Below, one piece after another: positions 32,581 through 41,389 of a DNA stretch of 58,426 nt; within the stretch, counting starts at the first letter, position 1; the number at the start of each line of letters is the position of its first letter. Where the stretch lies: positions 1 to 58,426 of the forward strand of contig JAFAGO010000027.1 of assembly GCA_023422635.1 (NCBI GenBank), in the 5' to 3' direction. The notes below the pieces were generated by a model that was not told where the DNA came from, made no database searches, and saw only the letters and a list, made by a program, of their open reading frames with translations. This stretch comes from Bacteroidota bacterium (GTDB lineage: Bacteria; Bacteroidota; Bacteroidia; Flavobacteriales; Weeksellaceae). The position numbers were made by a program, and so were the translations under genes.

Positions 32581-32620
32581 CACGAAAGATTTCAAACGGC
32601 CAAATCTTTCGTGGTTTTTT
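32581..32620 (+). terminator. Terminator of the copper cassette
   Basis: CACGAAAGATTT (32581-32592) pairs perfectly with AAATCTTTCGTG (32602-32613) over a 9-nt loop and is followed by a T run. Confidence 0.88.
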
Positions 32621-32731
32621 AATTCATTTCTGGAACTCATAGACGATTCAACTCTCTTTTTATAAATCAAGATAATCAGTAGGAATGTCCGTTAATTTTA
32701 CGTCGGTCTATAAGTAATACCTTACAAAATG

Positions 32732-32808
32732 CTTCGACTTCGCTCAGTATGACAATTTTAATACGAATAGATTGACTTTGTATGATGTCAGTCTGAACCT
32801 AATCGAAG
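32732..32808. repeat. Imperfect inverted repeat of the TGTCAT-CTGA-GAAG intergenic family
   Basis: Arms at 32732-32754 (CTTCGACTTCGCTCAG...GACA) and 32786-32808 (TGTCAG...TCGAAG) are imperfect inverted copies separated by 31 bp. The sequence resembles the small intergenic repeat common in Bacteroidota genomes, and a related sequence is found in frame inside the macroglobulin gene (44712-44775). The 408-bp spacer 32565-32972 otherwise holds only the terminator at its left and a promoter at its right. Confidence 0.6.
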
Positions 32809-32916
32809 ATTTAGCTTCTAAAACGGACAAGCAATGATGAAATTCAAAATTTGAATCTTTCTTTTCAAAAAAATACATTTCTCATAGTAAGGTTGATTTG
32901 CTTTACTTCTTAATGA

Positions 32917-32948
32917 ATTGCAATAACTTGAAGATTGAATTACATTTG
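32917..32948 (+). promoter_or_regulatory. Aldehyde dehydrogenase promoter with -33 and -7 elements
   Basis: ATTG (32917-32920) is 20 bp from TACATTTG (32941-32948), and the ATG is 24 bp further on. This supports the start at 32973 rather than the upstream in-frame ATG at 32898. Confidence 0.65.
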
Positions 32949-32972
32949 TGGTTCTTCTCAAATCTAAAAGTG

Positions 32973-34334
32973 ATGGATTTCAACAAACTACTACAGGAAC
33001 AAAAAGATTTTTTCGCTTCAAATACCACGAAAGCTATTGACTTTCGAAAAAAACAGTTGAAAAAACTAAAATCTATTCTGCAAAAAAATGAGCAAAAATT
33101 GTATGAAGCCATTCATCAAGATTTTGGGAAATCGGCCTTCGAAACCTACTCTACAGAATTGTCGTTTGTGTACAATGAAATCGATTTCTTTTTAAAAAAT
33201 ATTTCTTCATTATCCAAACCGAAACGGGTTTCCACCAATCTCGCTAACCAATTGGGAACGAGCAAAATTTATTCAGAACCTTTTGGAAACATCTTAGTAA
33301 TCGGCGCTTGGAATTATCCATATCAACTTTCATTACTCCCAGCAGTTTGCGCAATTGCAACAGGAAATACGGTTTTATTAAAACCAAGTGAAATTGCAGA
33401 ACATTCGGCCAAGGCAATGGCAGAAATGATTAATACGAATTTTGATTGCAATTATTTCCACGTTGTTTTGGGTGGTGTTGAAGAAACAACCGAAATTTTA
33501 AAGCTAAGATTTGATAAAATATTTTTCACAGGAAGCCCAAAGGTTGGACAAATTGTGTACGAAGCTGCCGCAAAACATCTTACGCCCGTTACCTTGGAAT
33601 TGGGAGGAAAATCACCTGCAATTGTTACCAAATCTGCAGATATAGGCGTGACTGCGAAAAGAATTGTTTGGGGAAAATTCCTGAATGCCGGACAAACTTG
33701 TATTGCTCCCGATTATGCTTTCGTTGATGAAAGTATAAAGCCATTTTTTTTAGAAAAACTTAAATCGGAAATTGAAAAATCAGGTTATATTAAAGGTTCA
33801 GAAAACTATACATTCATCATCAATGATCGTAATTTTCAACGATTAAAAAAGCTAATTATTCCAGAAAAAGTATTCTATGGAGGTGAAAACGATCAAGAAA
33901 AAAGATTTATTCAGCCGACAATTCTGGAAAATGTAAACTGGGAAGACGCTATAATGAAAGAAGAAATTTTTGGTCCAATTTTACCGGTTTTAACCTACAA
34001 ACATTTTGGTGCAGCAATTGACTGTATCAAGCAACATGAAAAACCTTTATCCGCTTATTTATTTTCGAAAAATGAAGAAGAAAAAAAACGTTTCGTAAAC
34101 GAAATTTCTTTTGGTGGCGGTTGTATAAACGATACTTTGATGCATATCAGCAATCCGAATTTACCGTTTGGTGGCGTAGGAAATTCTGGTATTGGAAGTT
34201 ATCATGGTGCCTTTGGTTTTGAAACATTTTCGCATCGAAAAGCGGTACTTGAAAAGGCGAATTGGGGCGAACCCAACTTAAAATATCCGCCTTATACCGA
34301 TACAAAAAAGAGCATCATGAAGAAGGTTTTGTAG
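32973..34334 (+). CDS. Aldehyde dehydrogenase (class 3-like, NAD(P)-dependent)
   Basis: Oxidises an aldehyde to a carboxylic acid. The start MDFNKLLQEQ was chosen because a promoter lies 24 bp upstream and the longer open frame begins before it. The 453-residue protein is short, as in class 3 (fatty or aromatic aldehyde) enzymes. It has GAWNYPYQLSLLPAVCAIATGN, FFTGSPKVGQ for NAD(P) binding, the catalytic Glu in TLELGGKSP and the nucleophile Cys243 in NAGQTCIAPDY, then PFGGVGNSGIGSYHG. The C-terminus ends in a basic hydrophobic tail (KKSIMKKVL). It is a single gene facing dnaE, with a palindrome filling the gap. Confidence 0.93.
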   Translation: MDFNKLLQEQKDFFASNTTKAIDFRKKQLKKLKSILQKNEQKLYEAIHQDFGKSAFETYSTELSFVYNEIDFFLKNISSLSKPKRVSTNLANQLGTSKIYSEPFGNILVIGAWNYPYQLSLLPAVCAIATGNTVLLKPSEIAEHSAKAMAEMINTNFDCNYFHVVLGGVEETTEILKLRFDKIFFTGSPKVGQIVYEAAAKHLTPVTLELGGKSPAIVTKSADIGVTAKRIVWGKFLNAGQTCIAPDYAFVDESIKPFFLEKLKSEIEKSGYIKGSENYTFIINDRNFQRLKKLIIPEKVFYGGENDQEKRFIQPTILENVNWEDAIMKEEIFGPILPVLTYKHFGAAIDCIKQHEKPLSAYLFSKNEEEKKRFVNEISFGGGCINDTLMHISNPNLPFGGVGNSGIGSYHGAFGFETFSHRKAVLEKANWGEPNLKYPPYTDTKKSIMKKVL

Positions 34335-34373
34335 TGTATTTCCCTTCGGCGCTTCGCGCCGAAGGGAAATACA
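34335..34373. terminator. Perfect 18-bp palindrome with tri-loop between two convergent stops
   Basis: Positions 34335-34352 pair perfectly with 34356-34373 around TTC (core CTTCGGCGC-TTC-GCGCCGAAG). The spacer between the aldehyde dehydrogenase stop (34334) and the dnaE stop (34376) is almost exactly this hairpin, so it probably ends both transcripts. No long T run follows. Confidence 0.75.
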
Positions 34374-34375
34374 TC

Positions 34376-37300
34376 TTAATTAAGAAATACTTCGTACTTC
34401 TGCATTTCATTGAAAATTTCCATTAAATCGCTATTTAAATCGATATGACTTTTCATGGAAACCAATTCAATATGTGCGTTATCGTCCGAATTTTTCACGT
34501 AAAAACTTAATTTCTGTTTTCCTTCGTCTTGCAACAAATGTTCTTTGAAAAAATCAAGATCTTCTTTTCGTAAATCGTTTACATCCATTACAACAGTTAA
34601 GCTTTTCGCAAATTTTTCAAACGCTTCTTTTAAATCGTAAACATCAACAACATTCACAAAAACCCTTCCATCTGAAAGTTGTGCATATCGAATTTTAAAA
34701 ATTAAAAACCGTTGAACATCAATACGTTCGCGAAATTTCATATAATCCCTGTCACCCAAACGAAAACTGCAGCTTCCACTGTAATCTTCAAGAGTTACAA
34801 AAGCCACTTTTTCGCCACTCATTTTACCATCTCTTACGGTATATTCGGTTACTAAACCCGCAACGGTATATTCTTTCCCCTTTTCTTTTTGGGCTTGCTT
34901 TTCTTTCCAGCTCAGCTTTTTATCAAAAAGTTCGGGTTGTTTTGTTTTAGCGACAACGTCTCGATACGGTTCAACTTCATCAAGATTTAAAAACCCAAAA
35001 CTGCCTTTTGGCTCAGCTTTTTTTACGGTTTCTTCAACTAAGATTTCTTCTTCTCCATCTAAAATTTCTTCTGGAAGATCAAGCAAATCAACATCGGTTT
35101 CTTTTTCTTCCTCTACTTCTGCAATTTCCAATGCTTTTTGGGATTCTGCTATTTCATCTTTTTTACCTTCAAGAATTTCTTTTCTACTTAAAGCGCCTTG
35201 CAAAAATTTGTATTGATATTTAAATTCATCCAATGGATGGGCAGAAAGATAGAAACCGATAATTTCTTTCTCTTTATTGAGTTTATGCATATTTGGCCAT
35301 TCGGGAACCGCATTTATTTTTGGAGCTTCAATTTTCACTTCATCGGCAAAATCGGCAAAAAGCGAATTTTCCATTTCGTTTTTACTTTCCTGAAAGCTTT
35401 GTCCGTACCGCAAAAGTTTTTCAATATTGGTTTTACCGGAGTTATCAATGTCAAAATATTGCGCTCGGTGATAGACATCAACCTCATCGAAACCTCCGCC
35501 CAACACCAAACTTTCTACTACTCTTTTATTAATTTGACTGGAAGGCACCCTTTCGAAAAAATCTAAAATACTGGTAAATCTTCCTTCTTTTCTGGTGGCG
35601 ACAATCGCTTCGCTGGGACCTTCCCCAATTCCTTTAATTGCACCTAAACCAAAACGAATTTGTCCCTTTTCATTTACCGCAAACGCATATTGACTTTCAT
35701 TTACGTTTGGCCCTAAAACATCCACCCCCATCGCTTTACAATCTTCCATAAACATGGTAATTTGATCGGTATTATTAATGTTGTTGGACATTACGCTCGC
35801 CATATATTCTGCAGGATAATTTGCTTTTAGATAAGCAGTTTGATACGCTATATACGCGTAGCAAGTAGAGTGCGATTTATTAAATGCATATTCCGCAAAG
35901 GCTTTCCAGTCGTTCCAAATTTTTTCCAGAGGTTGTGGATCGAGGTTGTTTTTTTTACCACCTTCAATAAATTTTGGGTACATTTTATTCAGAACATCAA
36001 TCTGCTTTTTCCCCATTGCTTTTCTAAGTGTATCGGCTTCACCTTTAGTAAAATTGGCAAGTTTTTGAGAAAGCAACATTACCTGCTCTTGATATACCGT
36101 AATTCCGTAGGTTTCTTTTAAATATTCCTCAGTTTCTGGTAAATCGTAGGTAATTTCTTCGATACCATGTTTACGATTAATAAAGTTTGGAATATATTTG
36201 ATTGGCCCTGGTCGATAAAGAGCATTCATCGCAATAAGATCGGCAAAAACAGTTGGCTTTAATTCGCGCATGTATTTTTGCATTCCGGCACTTTCGTACT
36301 GGAAAATCCCAATGGTTCGCCCTTCTTGAAAAAGTTTATAGGTATTTTCGTCATCCAGCGGAATTTCATCTGGATTAATGGAAACGCCATGTCGATCTTT
36401 GATAAGCTTTAAAGCATGTTTGATAATGGTTAATGTTCGAAGCCCAAGAAAGTCCATTTTCAAAAGTCCAGCACTTTCCGCAACAGAGTTATCGAATTGA
36501 GAAACTAAAATATCGGCATCTTTTGCAGCCGTGGTAATGGGGACAAGGTTCGAAATATCTTCTGGCGTAATAATCACTCCACAAGCGTGAATCCCAGTAT
36601 TCCGGATACATCCTTCCATTTTTTGCGCAGAAGAAAGTACAGGATATCGAGCATCATTTGGACTTTCTAAAATGGCCTTCATTTCTTCCACTAGAACTTT
36701 ATCCTCAGGTGCCAGTTTATCGATTTTCGCAAATGCTTTTGCGATATTCATCCCTGGAACTGATGGAATTAACTTCGCGATATTGTTGGTATCGGGAATC
36801 GGAAGATCCAAAACCCTTCCGGCATCTTTGATGGCAGATTTACCTCCTAAAACGGAATAGGTGATAATCTGTGCCACATTCATTTTACCGTATTTTTCTA
36901 CTACCCATTTAATGATTTTATCTCGACCTTCATCATCAAAATCGATATCAATATCGGGCATCGAAACCCTTTCTGGATTTAAGAAACGCTCAAAAAGTAA
37001 ATCGTATTTAATGGGGTCCACATTGGTAATTCCGATACAGTACGCAACCGCGGAACCTGCCGCAGAACCTCGACCTGGACCAACCCAAACCCCCATTTTT
37101 CGAGATTCGTTACAGAAATCCTGAACAATTAAAAAGTATCCTGGATACCCCGTTTTTGCAATAATCTCGAGTTCGAAGTCCAAACGTTCACGAATTTCGT
37201 CGGTAATTTCGGAATAACGTTCTTTTGCACCTTCGTAGGTTAAGTGACGCAAATAGGCATTTTCACCGCGTTTTCCTCCATCAAGTTCATCTTCTTTACT

Positions 37301-39025
37301 ATGGAATTGTTCTGGAATTTCGAAAGCAGGAAGCAATACATCTCGTTTTAAGGGATAGTATTGAAATTTTTTAACAAAATCGTCGTATGCCTCAAATGCA
37401 TCAGGAAAATTACGGAAAGACCTTTTAAGTTCGTCGGAAGATTTCAGATAATATTCTTGAGAAGGAAGACCTCTTCTTTTACCAAAACCCTTTCCTACGG
37501 GCGATGAGAGCTTTTCTCCATCTTTAATACAATACAAAATATCTTGAATATTGGCATCCGAACGATCGGTATAAAAAGTTTCGTTTTGAGCTAAAACTTT
37601 TACGCCATATTTCTCTGCAAATTCAAGTAAAACCTCGTTTACGTGATCTTCATCAACCAATTCGTGATTTTGAATTTGAACATAAAAATCGTCTCCAAAT
37701 TCATTGTGCCACCATTTAAAAAGCTCTTCCCCTTTTTGTTCTCCAAACTCCAAAATGGTATTGGGAATATCGCCATTTGTACCTGCAGTAAGCACAATTA
37801 AATCTTCTTTATATTCGGCAATCATCTTTCTGGAAATCCTTGGAACCCCAAAGTAAAATCCATTCAAAAAGCCCAGACTAGAGAGTTTAACTAAGTTTTT
37901 GTAGCCATTATGATTTTTGGCAAGAACAACAACATTGGTTCTTCTATCGGGATCGTCTTTGGTAAATTGTTTCTGTTCCGGACGGTCGGAGATGTAAAAT
38001 TCACAACCGATAATTGGGATCAATTCTTCCTTTCTTGGTTCAACCTCATCGAATGTTTTACCCTCTTCTTCAGCGCTTTTCTTTTTATCTAAAAATTCTT
38101 GGTAGTTTTTTTTAATTGTGGAATTTGCTTTTTCCACTTCACCAACGAATTTAAATGCGCCCATCATATTTCCCAAATCCACTAAACCTACCGCTGGAAA
38201 CTGCTCCGAAAGCGCTTTCTTCACCAAATCCGCCAAACTTGAACTGGCTTGCAAAGACGAATAAATACTGTGATTATGAAAGTTGAAATAGGAACCAATT
38301 TCAATATCTTCAGGATTTCCGAAATCCGCTTTTTTCTTTTGTTTATGACCAGAAACTTGTCTGCGAATTACAATTCCGAAAGGTTGAATTGGATTTGGAT
38401 TTTTAAGTTTAAAAGATTCAGAAAACGAATCAGGAAGATTTAAATCTTTGGGTAAAATTACATCTTGGCGAATGAGTTCGAAAAAAACCTGAGCCGTTGC
38501 GTTTACATCGGCCGCTGCGTTATGGGCTTCATCGAACTTTTTACCGTAAAGCTTTTCATAAATTTCTTCCAATTTTGGCGCTTTAAAGCGACCTTTTCCA
38601 GAAGGAATTGCACAAAATTCCGTAGCAAAATGCATGGTATCGGATTTGGGCAATTCTTGAAGTCCGTTTTCAATTTCTTTTCTAAAAAACTCGGCACCAA
38701 TAATATTGTAATCGAACTCTACATTTTGTCCAACTCCAAATTTTGCTTTTTGCATCACTTGTTTAAATTCCTCAAGAACTTCCTTTAAATCGCGCCCTTC
38801 TTCTTGCGCCATTTTGGTGGTAATCCCGTGAATTTTTGTGGAGCTAAAGGGGATATCGTACCCTTCTGGCTTGATGATATAATCTTGATTTTCTAATAAA
38901 GTTCCATCCTCATCGTGCAATTGCCAAGCAATTTGAACCATTCTTGGCCAATTGTTGGAATCGGAAAGTGGTGCATTAAAATTCTGAGGTAACCCAGTGG
39001 TTTCCGTATCAAAGACTAAAAACAT
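34376..39025 (-). CDS. dnaE: DNA polymerase III alpha subunit with N-terminal proofreading exonuclease
   Basis: Main replicative polymerase. The 1549-residue product is longer than E. coli DnaE (1160) because residues 1 to about 185 form a DnaQ-like DEDDh exonuclease: FDTETTGLP (motif I), NVEFDYNIIGAEF (II), HNAAADVNATAQVF (III). A PHP domain follows (from about 250), degenerate at DLGN where active forms have DHGN. The palm has the catalytic PDIDIDFDDEGRD. The C-terminal part has the helix-hairpin-helix, an acidic linker (about 1270-1340) and an OB fold (YTVAGLVTEYTVRDGKMSGE). A promoter with both elements precedes it. The fusion is known in this lineage. Confidence 0.96.
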   Translation of the reverse strand: MFLVFDTETTGLPQNFNAPLSDSNNWPRMVQIAWQLHDEDGTLLENQDYIIKPEGYDIPFSSTKIHGITTKMAQEEGRDLKEVLEEFKQVMQKAKFGVGQNVEFDYNIIGAEFFRKEIENGLQELPKSDTMHFATEFCAIPSGKGRFKAPKLEEIYEKLYGKKFDEAHNAAADVNATAQVFFELIRQDVILPKDLNLPDSFSESFKLKNPNPIQPFGIVIRRQVSGHKQKKKADFGNPEDIEIGSYFNFHNHSIYSSLQASSSLADLVKKALSEQFPAVGLVDLGNMMGAFKFVGEVEKANSTIKKNYQEFLDKKKSAEEEGKTFDEVEPRKEELIPIIGCEFYISDRPEQKQFTKDDPDRRTNVVVLAKNHNGYKNLVKLSSLGFLNGFYFGVPRISRKMIAEYKEDLIVLTAGTNGDIPNTILEFGEQKGEELFKWWHNEFGDDFYVQIQNHELVDEDHVNEVLLEFAEKYGVKVLAQNETFYTDRSDANIQDILYCIKDGEKLSSPVGKGFGKRRGLPSQEYYLKSSDELKRSFRNFPDAFEAYDDFVKKFQYYPLKRDVLLPAFEIPEQFHSKEDELDGGKRGENAYLRHLTYEGAKERYSEITDEIRERLDFELEIIAKTGYPGYFLIVQDFCNESRKMGVWVGPGRGSAAGSAVAYCIGITNVDPIKYDLLFERFLNPERVSMPDIDIDFDDEGRDKIIKWVVEKYGKMNVAQIITYSVLGGKSAIKDAGRVLDLPIPDTNNIAKLIPSVPGMNIAKAFAKIDKLAPEDKVLVEEMKAILESPNDARYPVLSSAQKMEGCIRNTGIHACGVIITPEDISNLVPITTAAKDADILVSQFDNSVAESAGLLKMDFLGLRTLTIIKHALKLIKDRHGVSINPDEIPLDDENTYKLFQEGRTIGIFQYESAGMQKYMRELKPTVFADLIAMNALYRPGPIKYIPNFINRKHGIEEITYDLPETEEYLKETYGITVYQEQVMLLSQKLANFTKGEADTLRKAMGKKQIDVLNKMYPKFIEGGKKNNLDPQPLEKIWNDWKAFAEYAFNKSHSTCYAYIAYQTAYLKANYPAEYMASVMSNNINNTDQITMFMEDCKAMGVDVLGPNVNESQYAFAVNEKGQIRFGLGAIKGIGEGPSEAIVATRKEGRFTSILDFFERVPSSQINKRVVESLVLGGGFDEVDVYHRAQYFDIDNSGKTNIEKLLRYGQSFQESKNEMENSLFADFADEVKIEAPKINAVPEWPNMHKLNKEKEIIGFYLSAHPLDEFKYQYKFLQGALSRKEILEGKKDEIAESQKALEIAEVEEEKETDVDLLDLPEEILDGEEEILVEETVKKAEPKGSFGFLNLDEVEPYRDVVAKTKQPELFDKKLSWKEKQAQKEKGKEYTVAGLVTEYTVRDGKMSGEKVAFVTLEDYSGSCSFRLGDRDYMKFRERIDVQRFLIFKIRYAQLSDGRVFVNVVDVYDLKEAFEKFAKSLTVVMDVNDLRKEDLDFFKEHLLQDEGKQKLSFYVKNSDDNAHIELVSMKSHIDLNSDLMEIFNEMQKYEVFLN

Positions 39026-39108
39026 TGGCGAAAAAAAATTAGATGAAAATTAAAAATTCCGAACACATTCAAAAGTAAAACCAATAAGAATTGTCCGAAT
39101 TGTTCTTA

Positions 39109-39140
39109 CAAAAATAGAAAGAAATTTGAGGCAAAACAAA
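39109..39140 (-). promoter_or_regulatory. dnaE promoter with -33 and -7 elements
   Basis: On the minus strand TTTG (39137-39140) is 20 bp from TATTTTTG (39109-39116), about 85 bp before the dnaE ATG. A second -7-like box, TACTTTTG, lies at 39070-39077. The rest of the 401-bp spacer 39026-39426 is AT-rich and shows no gene. Confidence 0.6.
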
Positions 39141-39426
39141 TCTACAAAAAGCGGAATAATCAATTGAAAATCAATCAACTATTAACCAACAAAAGATAAA
39201 ACAGCAACAAAATCAACCTATTAGGAAAGCTGCATTTAAAATATTAAAAATAAATATTCAACTTTGAAAATGTGCTGATTTTGTTGTAAGAAATGAATCT
39301 ATATCTACGATCAAGACCTAAACATAAATAGTGCTTCGAAGAAATTACTCAAGCCAAAAAAATATAAAACTTCTTCACTCATGCAGCTGTAAAATGGTAT
39401 TCTAACGAGTCAAGAACAACGTATTA

Positions 39427-39873
39427 TTAGTGCTTCTGAACTTTTTCGGGATCATCAAAATTTACCATCCATTGAATGCCAAATTTATCTTCCCACATTC
39501 CGAAATATGCGCCCCAAAATGTATCTACTAAAGGCATTGTAATTTTTCCACCTTCAGAAAGTCCATCAAAATACTTTTTAGCTTCCTCACGAGATTTCAC
39601 ATCTAAGGAAAGCGAAAAATTATTCCCTTTCTGCAATGTATGTTTTCCCGGCATTGTGTCGCTTCCCATCAATATTGTTTCACTGGAAATTGGTAGCGTA
39701 ACGTGCATTATTCTATTTTTATATTCTTGTGGAATTTCCGCTTCACCTTCTGCAGTTGGCATATCACCAAATCTACTCCAAAAGGGAATTTCTACTCCAA
39801 AAACATTTTGGTAAAAAGTAAATGCAGCTTCGCATTCACCATCAAACGTAAGGTATACATTTACAGTTGCCAT
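39427..39873 (-). CDS. VOC/PhnB-like glyoxalase-fold protein
   Basis: The 148-residue protein fits the PhnB/3-demethylubiquinone-methyltransferase-like branch of the vicinal-oxygen-chelate superfamily: VYLTFDGECEAAFTFYQNVFG at the start, RIMHVTLPI, ILMGSD, EEAKKYFDGLSEGGKI and the end FGMWEDKFGIQWMVNF. Metal ligands are not obvious, as usual in this branch, so the reaction is unknown. It is the last of four tightly spaced minus-strand genes. Confidence 0.85.
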   Translation of the reverse strand: MATVNVYLTFDGECEAAFTFYQNVFGVEIPFWSRFGDMPTAEGEAEIPQEYKNRIMHVTLPISSETILMGSDTMPGKHTLQKGNNFSLSLDVKSREEAKKYFDGLSEGGKITMPLVDTFWGAYFGMWEDKFGIQWMVNFDDPEKVQKH

Positions 39874-39885
39874 ATTTTAAAAAAT

Positions 39886-40302
39886 TTATTTATTGTTTTT
39901 TATTGTAATTGTTGCCAATTTCCATCCTGCTAAAACTAAACTCCAAGATAATATTCCCAAAATCCAAAACCAAATAGGTGATGGGATAATCGTCATCATA
40001 TAAATTGAGGTAGCAAGAAATAAAATTCCGATGCAGATTGCATAGATTTTCTTGCGATCTCCAGCGATAAAAGTGGCCACAAAACCTCCCACAAAAGCAG
40101 CGGCGGCATACGACAAAATAACAAAAAAGATTGCCATAAAGGGTGCGTTTTCTACATACTCTTTAATCGCTTCGGGATTGTTAGGATCGGCACCTTCTGG
40201 AAGAGGATATAAATAATGCCCTAATTGCTGCACCAATCCAACGACAATACTTGTTGCCAATATCCCTAAAACTACCGCTAAAATTATTCTTACTATTTTC
40301 AT
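39886..40302 (-). CDS. Small integral membrane protein, unknown function
   Basis: The 138-residue protein has four hydrophobic segments (about 2-25, 55-82, 85-107, 110-130). ATG 40302 was chosen because it starts directly with the first helix; the 25 codons upstream overlap the preceding gene. The loop after helix 1 reads LYPLPEGADPNNPEAIKEYV. It lies 13 bp after the secreted-protein gene and 12 bp before the VOC gene, in one operon. I do not recognise the family. Confidence 0.7.
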   Translation of the reverse strand: MKIVRIILAVVLGILATSIVVGLVQQLGHYLYPLPEGADPNNPEAIKEYVENAPFMAIFFVILSYAAAAFVGGFVATFIAGDRKKIYAICIGILFLATSIYMMTIIPSPIWFWILGILSWSLVLAGWKLATITIKNNK

Positions 40303-40315
40303 ATGCTCTTTAGTA

Positions 40316-40792
40316 TTAATTCTTCCAATTGGTTTTGTAGTTAAGTGTAGCGTTATAATTCGCCCAACTTCCAACAAATTCGATGTACTGATTTTCTATT
40401 TTTTCGGTTTTCCTATTCCAATGGAATGTATAAATAAATTTCCCTTTGAAAACTCCCGAATGTTCGCCATTTGGTTCTTCTGCAATTTCGTATTCACCGT
40501 ACACGGTTCCACGTTTTTTACCATCTTTATACTTGGTGATTTTTAGTTTTCCTTCGAAATTTGAACGTTCATTTTGAACAGAAGAAATTCCAGAAATAAA
40601 ATACTCCTGATCATTTTTTTGATCTTGTTCAGCCATTGTAAAATGCATTTGAAGTGCCTCTTTATCATTTTGATTACCGATGGAGCCAATGTAGGGTTTA
40701 CCACCATTCAACCACACATTAGCGATATTGGGCATTTGTGCGAAAAGGAAACCCGAGAGCAAAGTAAAAGAGAGTAAAAGTGTTTTCATCAT
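40316..40792 (-). CDS. Secreted protein of unknown function, about 158 residues
   Basis: A short signal peptide ends GFLFAQ. The mature part starts MPNIANVWLNGGKPYIG and then looks like all-beta structure with many charged residues (FEGKLKITKYKDGKKRGTVYGEYEI; GVFKGKFIYTFHWN). No catalytic motif was seen. Two adjacent ATGs (40792 and 40789) could start it. It lies 21 bp after the DUF1569 gene on the same strand and shares its operon. Confidence 0.72.
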   Translation of the reverse strand: MMKTLLLSFTLLSGFLFAQMPNIANVWLNGGKPYIGSIGNQNDKEALQMHFTMAEQDQKNDQEYFISGISSVQNERSNFEGKLKITKYKDGKKRGTVYGEYEIAEEPNGEHSGVFKGKFIYTFHWNRKTEKIENQYIEFVGSWANYNATLNYKTNWKN

Positions 40793-40813
40793 GTTGTTTT
40801 TGTAAACTTAGGT

Positions 40814-41269
40814 TCAAACTCCAAATTGCTGGAGATGATGATTCAGATGTTTGGCGAGCATATTATTCCATTCATGCGCCGAAAGCTTACCGAAAGAAAA
40901 ACTTTCTTTACCATCGAAAGCTTGTTCACCAAGATTTTGCGTTTTTTGAAGATAACCAATCAAACGTTTCTTTTCGACTTCAAAATCGCGATCGCCCTCA
41001 ACAATAAACTGTGGAGCAGTGGGAATATTCGCTTTGTAAGGAATATCGTTCACTACTTTTTTCTTTACAAAATTCTTGAGCATCCATTTAGCGATTCCTC
41101 CCGGTTTACGAAGTTTCTCGGGCTGATAAATCATCTCATAAGAAACGTTGCAATACGCTAACATTTGATCGACAGACATTTCCCCCCATTTTCTTTCGGT
41201 TGTTGGTGTCAGCTGGTTGATTCGCAAAATATAATTCTGAACCGTTGCAGCATCAAAAATATTTTCCAT
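40814..41269 (-). CDS. DUF1569 protein (DinB-like four-helix fold)
   Basis: The 151-residue protein matches the pattern of DUF1569: TTERKWGEMSVDQMLAYCNVSYEMI, GGIAKWMLKNFVKKKVV and the ending FGKLSAHEWNNMLAKHLNHHLQQFGV, whose histidines recall the metal site of DinB-like proteins. ATG 41269 is preferred over 41290 because a -7 element (41287-41294) would place transcription start close to it. It is first in the four-gene operon. Function is unknown. Confidence 0.8.
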   Translation of the reverse strand: MENIFDAATVQNYILRINQLTPTTERKWGEMSVDQMLAYCNVSYEMIYQPEKLRKPGGIAKWMLKNFVKKKVVNDIPYKANIPTAPQFIVEGDRDFEVEKKRLIGYLQKTQNLGEQAFDGKESFSFGKLSAHEWNNMLAKHLNHHLQQFGV

Positions 41270-41286
41270 ATTCAATTTGAAAAAAA

Positions 41287-41294
41287 ACAAATAT
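41287..41294 (-). promoter_or_regulatory. -7 promoter element of the DUF1569 operon
   Basis: On the minus strand TATATTTG matches the consensus, with TTTC 20 bp upstream (41315-41318). It sits between the macroglobulin terminator and the DUF1569 gene. Confidence 0.5.
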
Positions 41295-41338
41295 AAAGGA
41301 ATTCGCGCTGAAATTGAAAAATTTTATTTGACTCATAA

Positions 41339-41369
41339 ATTTCAGCGGCGGCCTTTGGCCGCCGCTGAA
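41339..41369 (-). terminator. GC-rich tri-loop hairpin after the macroglobulin gene
   Basis: A perfect 14-bp stem (41339-41352 with 41356-41369) with loop TTT and arm TTTCAGCGGCGGCC lies 20 bp after the macroglobulin stop. The T run is short. It belongs with the palindromes at 26835 and 34335. Confidence 0.7.
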
Positions 41370-41389
41370 AAATTCACCTATTTTTAAAC

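Noticed and set aside
32898..32972. N-terminal extension of the aldehyde dehydrogenase
   Set aside because: It covers the promoter with both elements and adds residues not expected in the family.
38465..38788. Plus-strand frame of 107 codons over the 5' part of dnaE
   Set aside because: It is antisense to the conserved exonuclease domain and has a Phe-rich translation typical of shadows.
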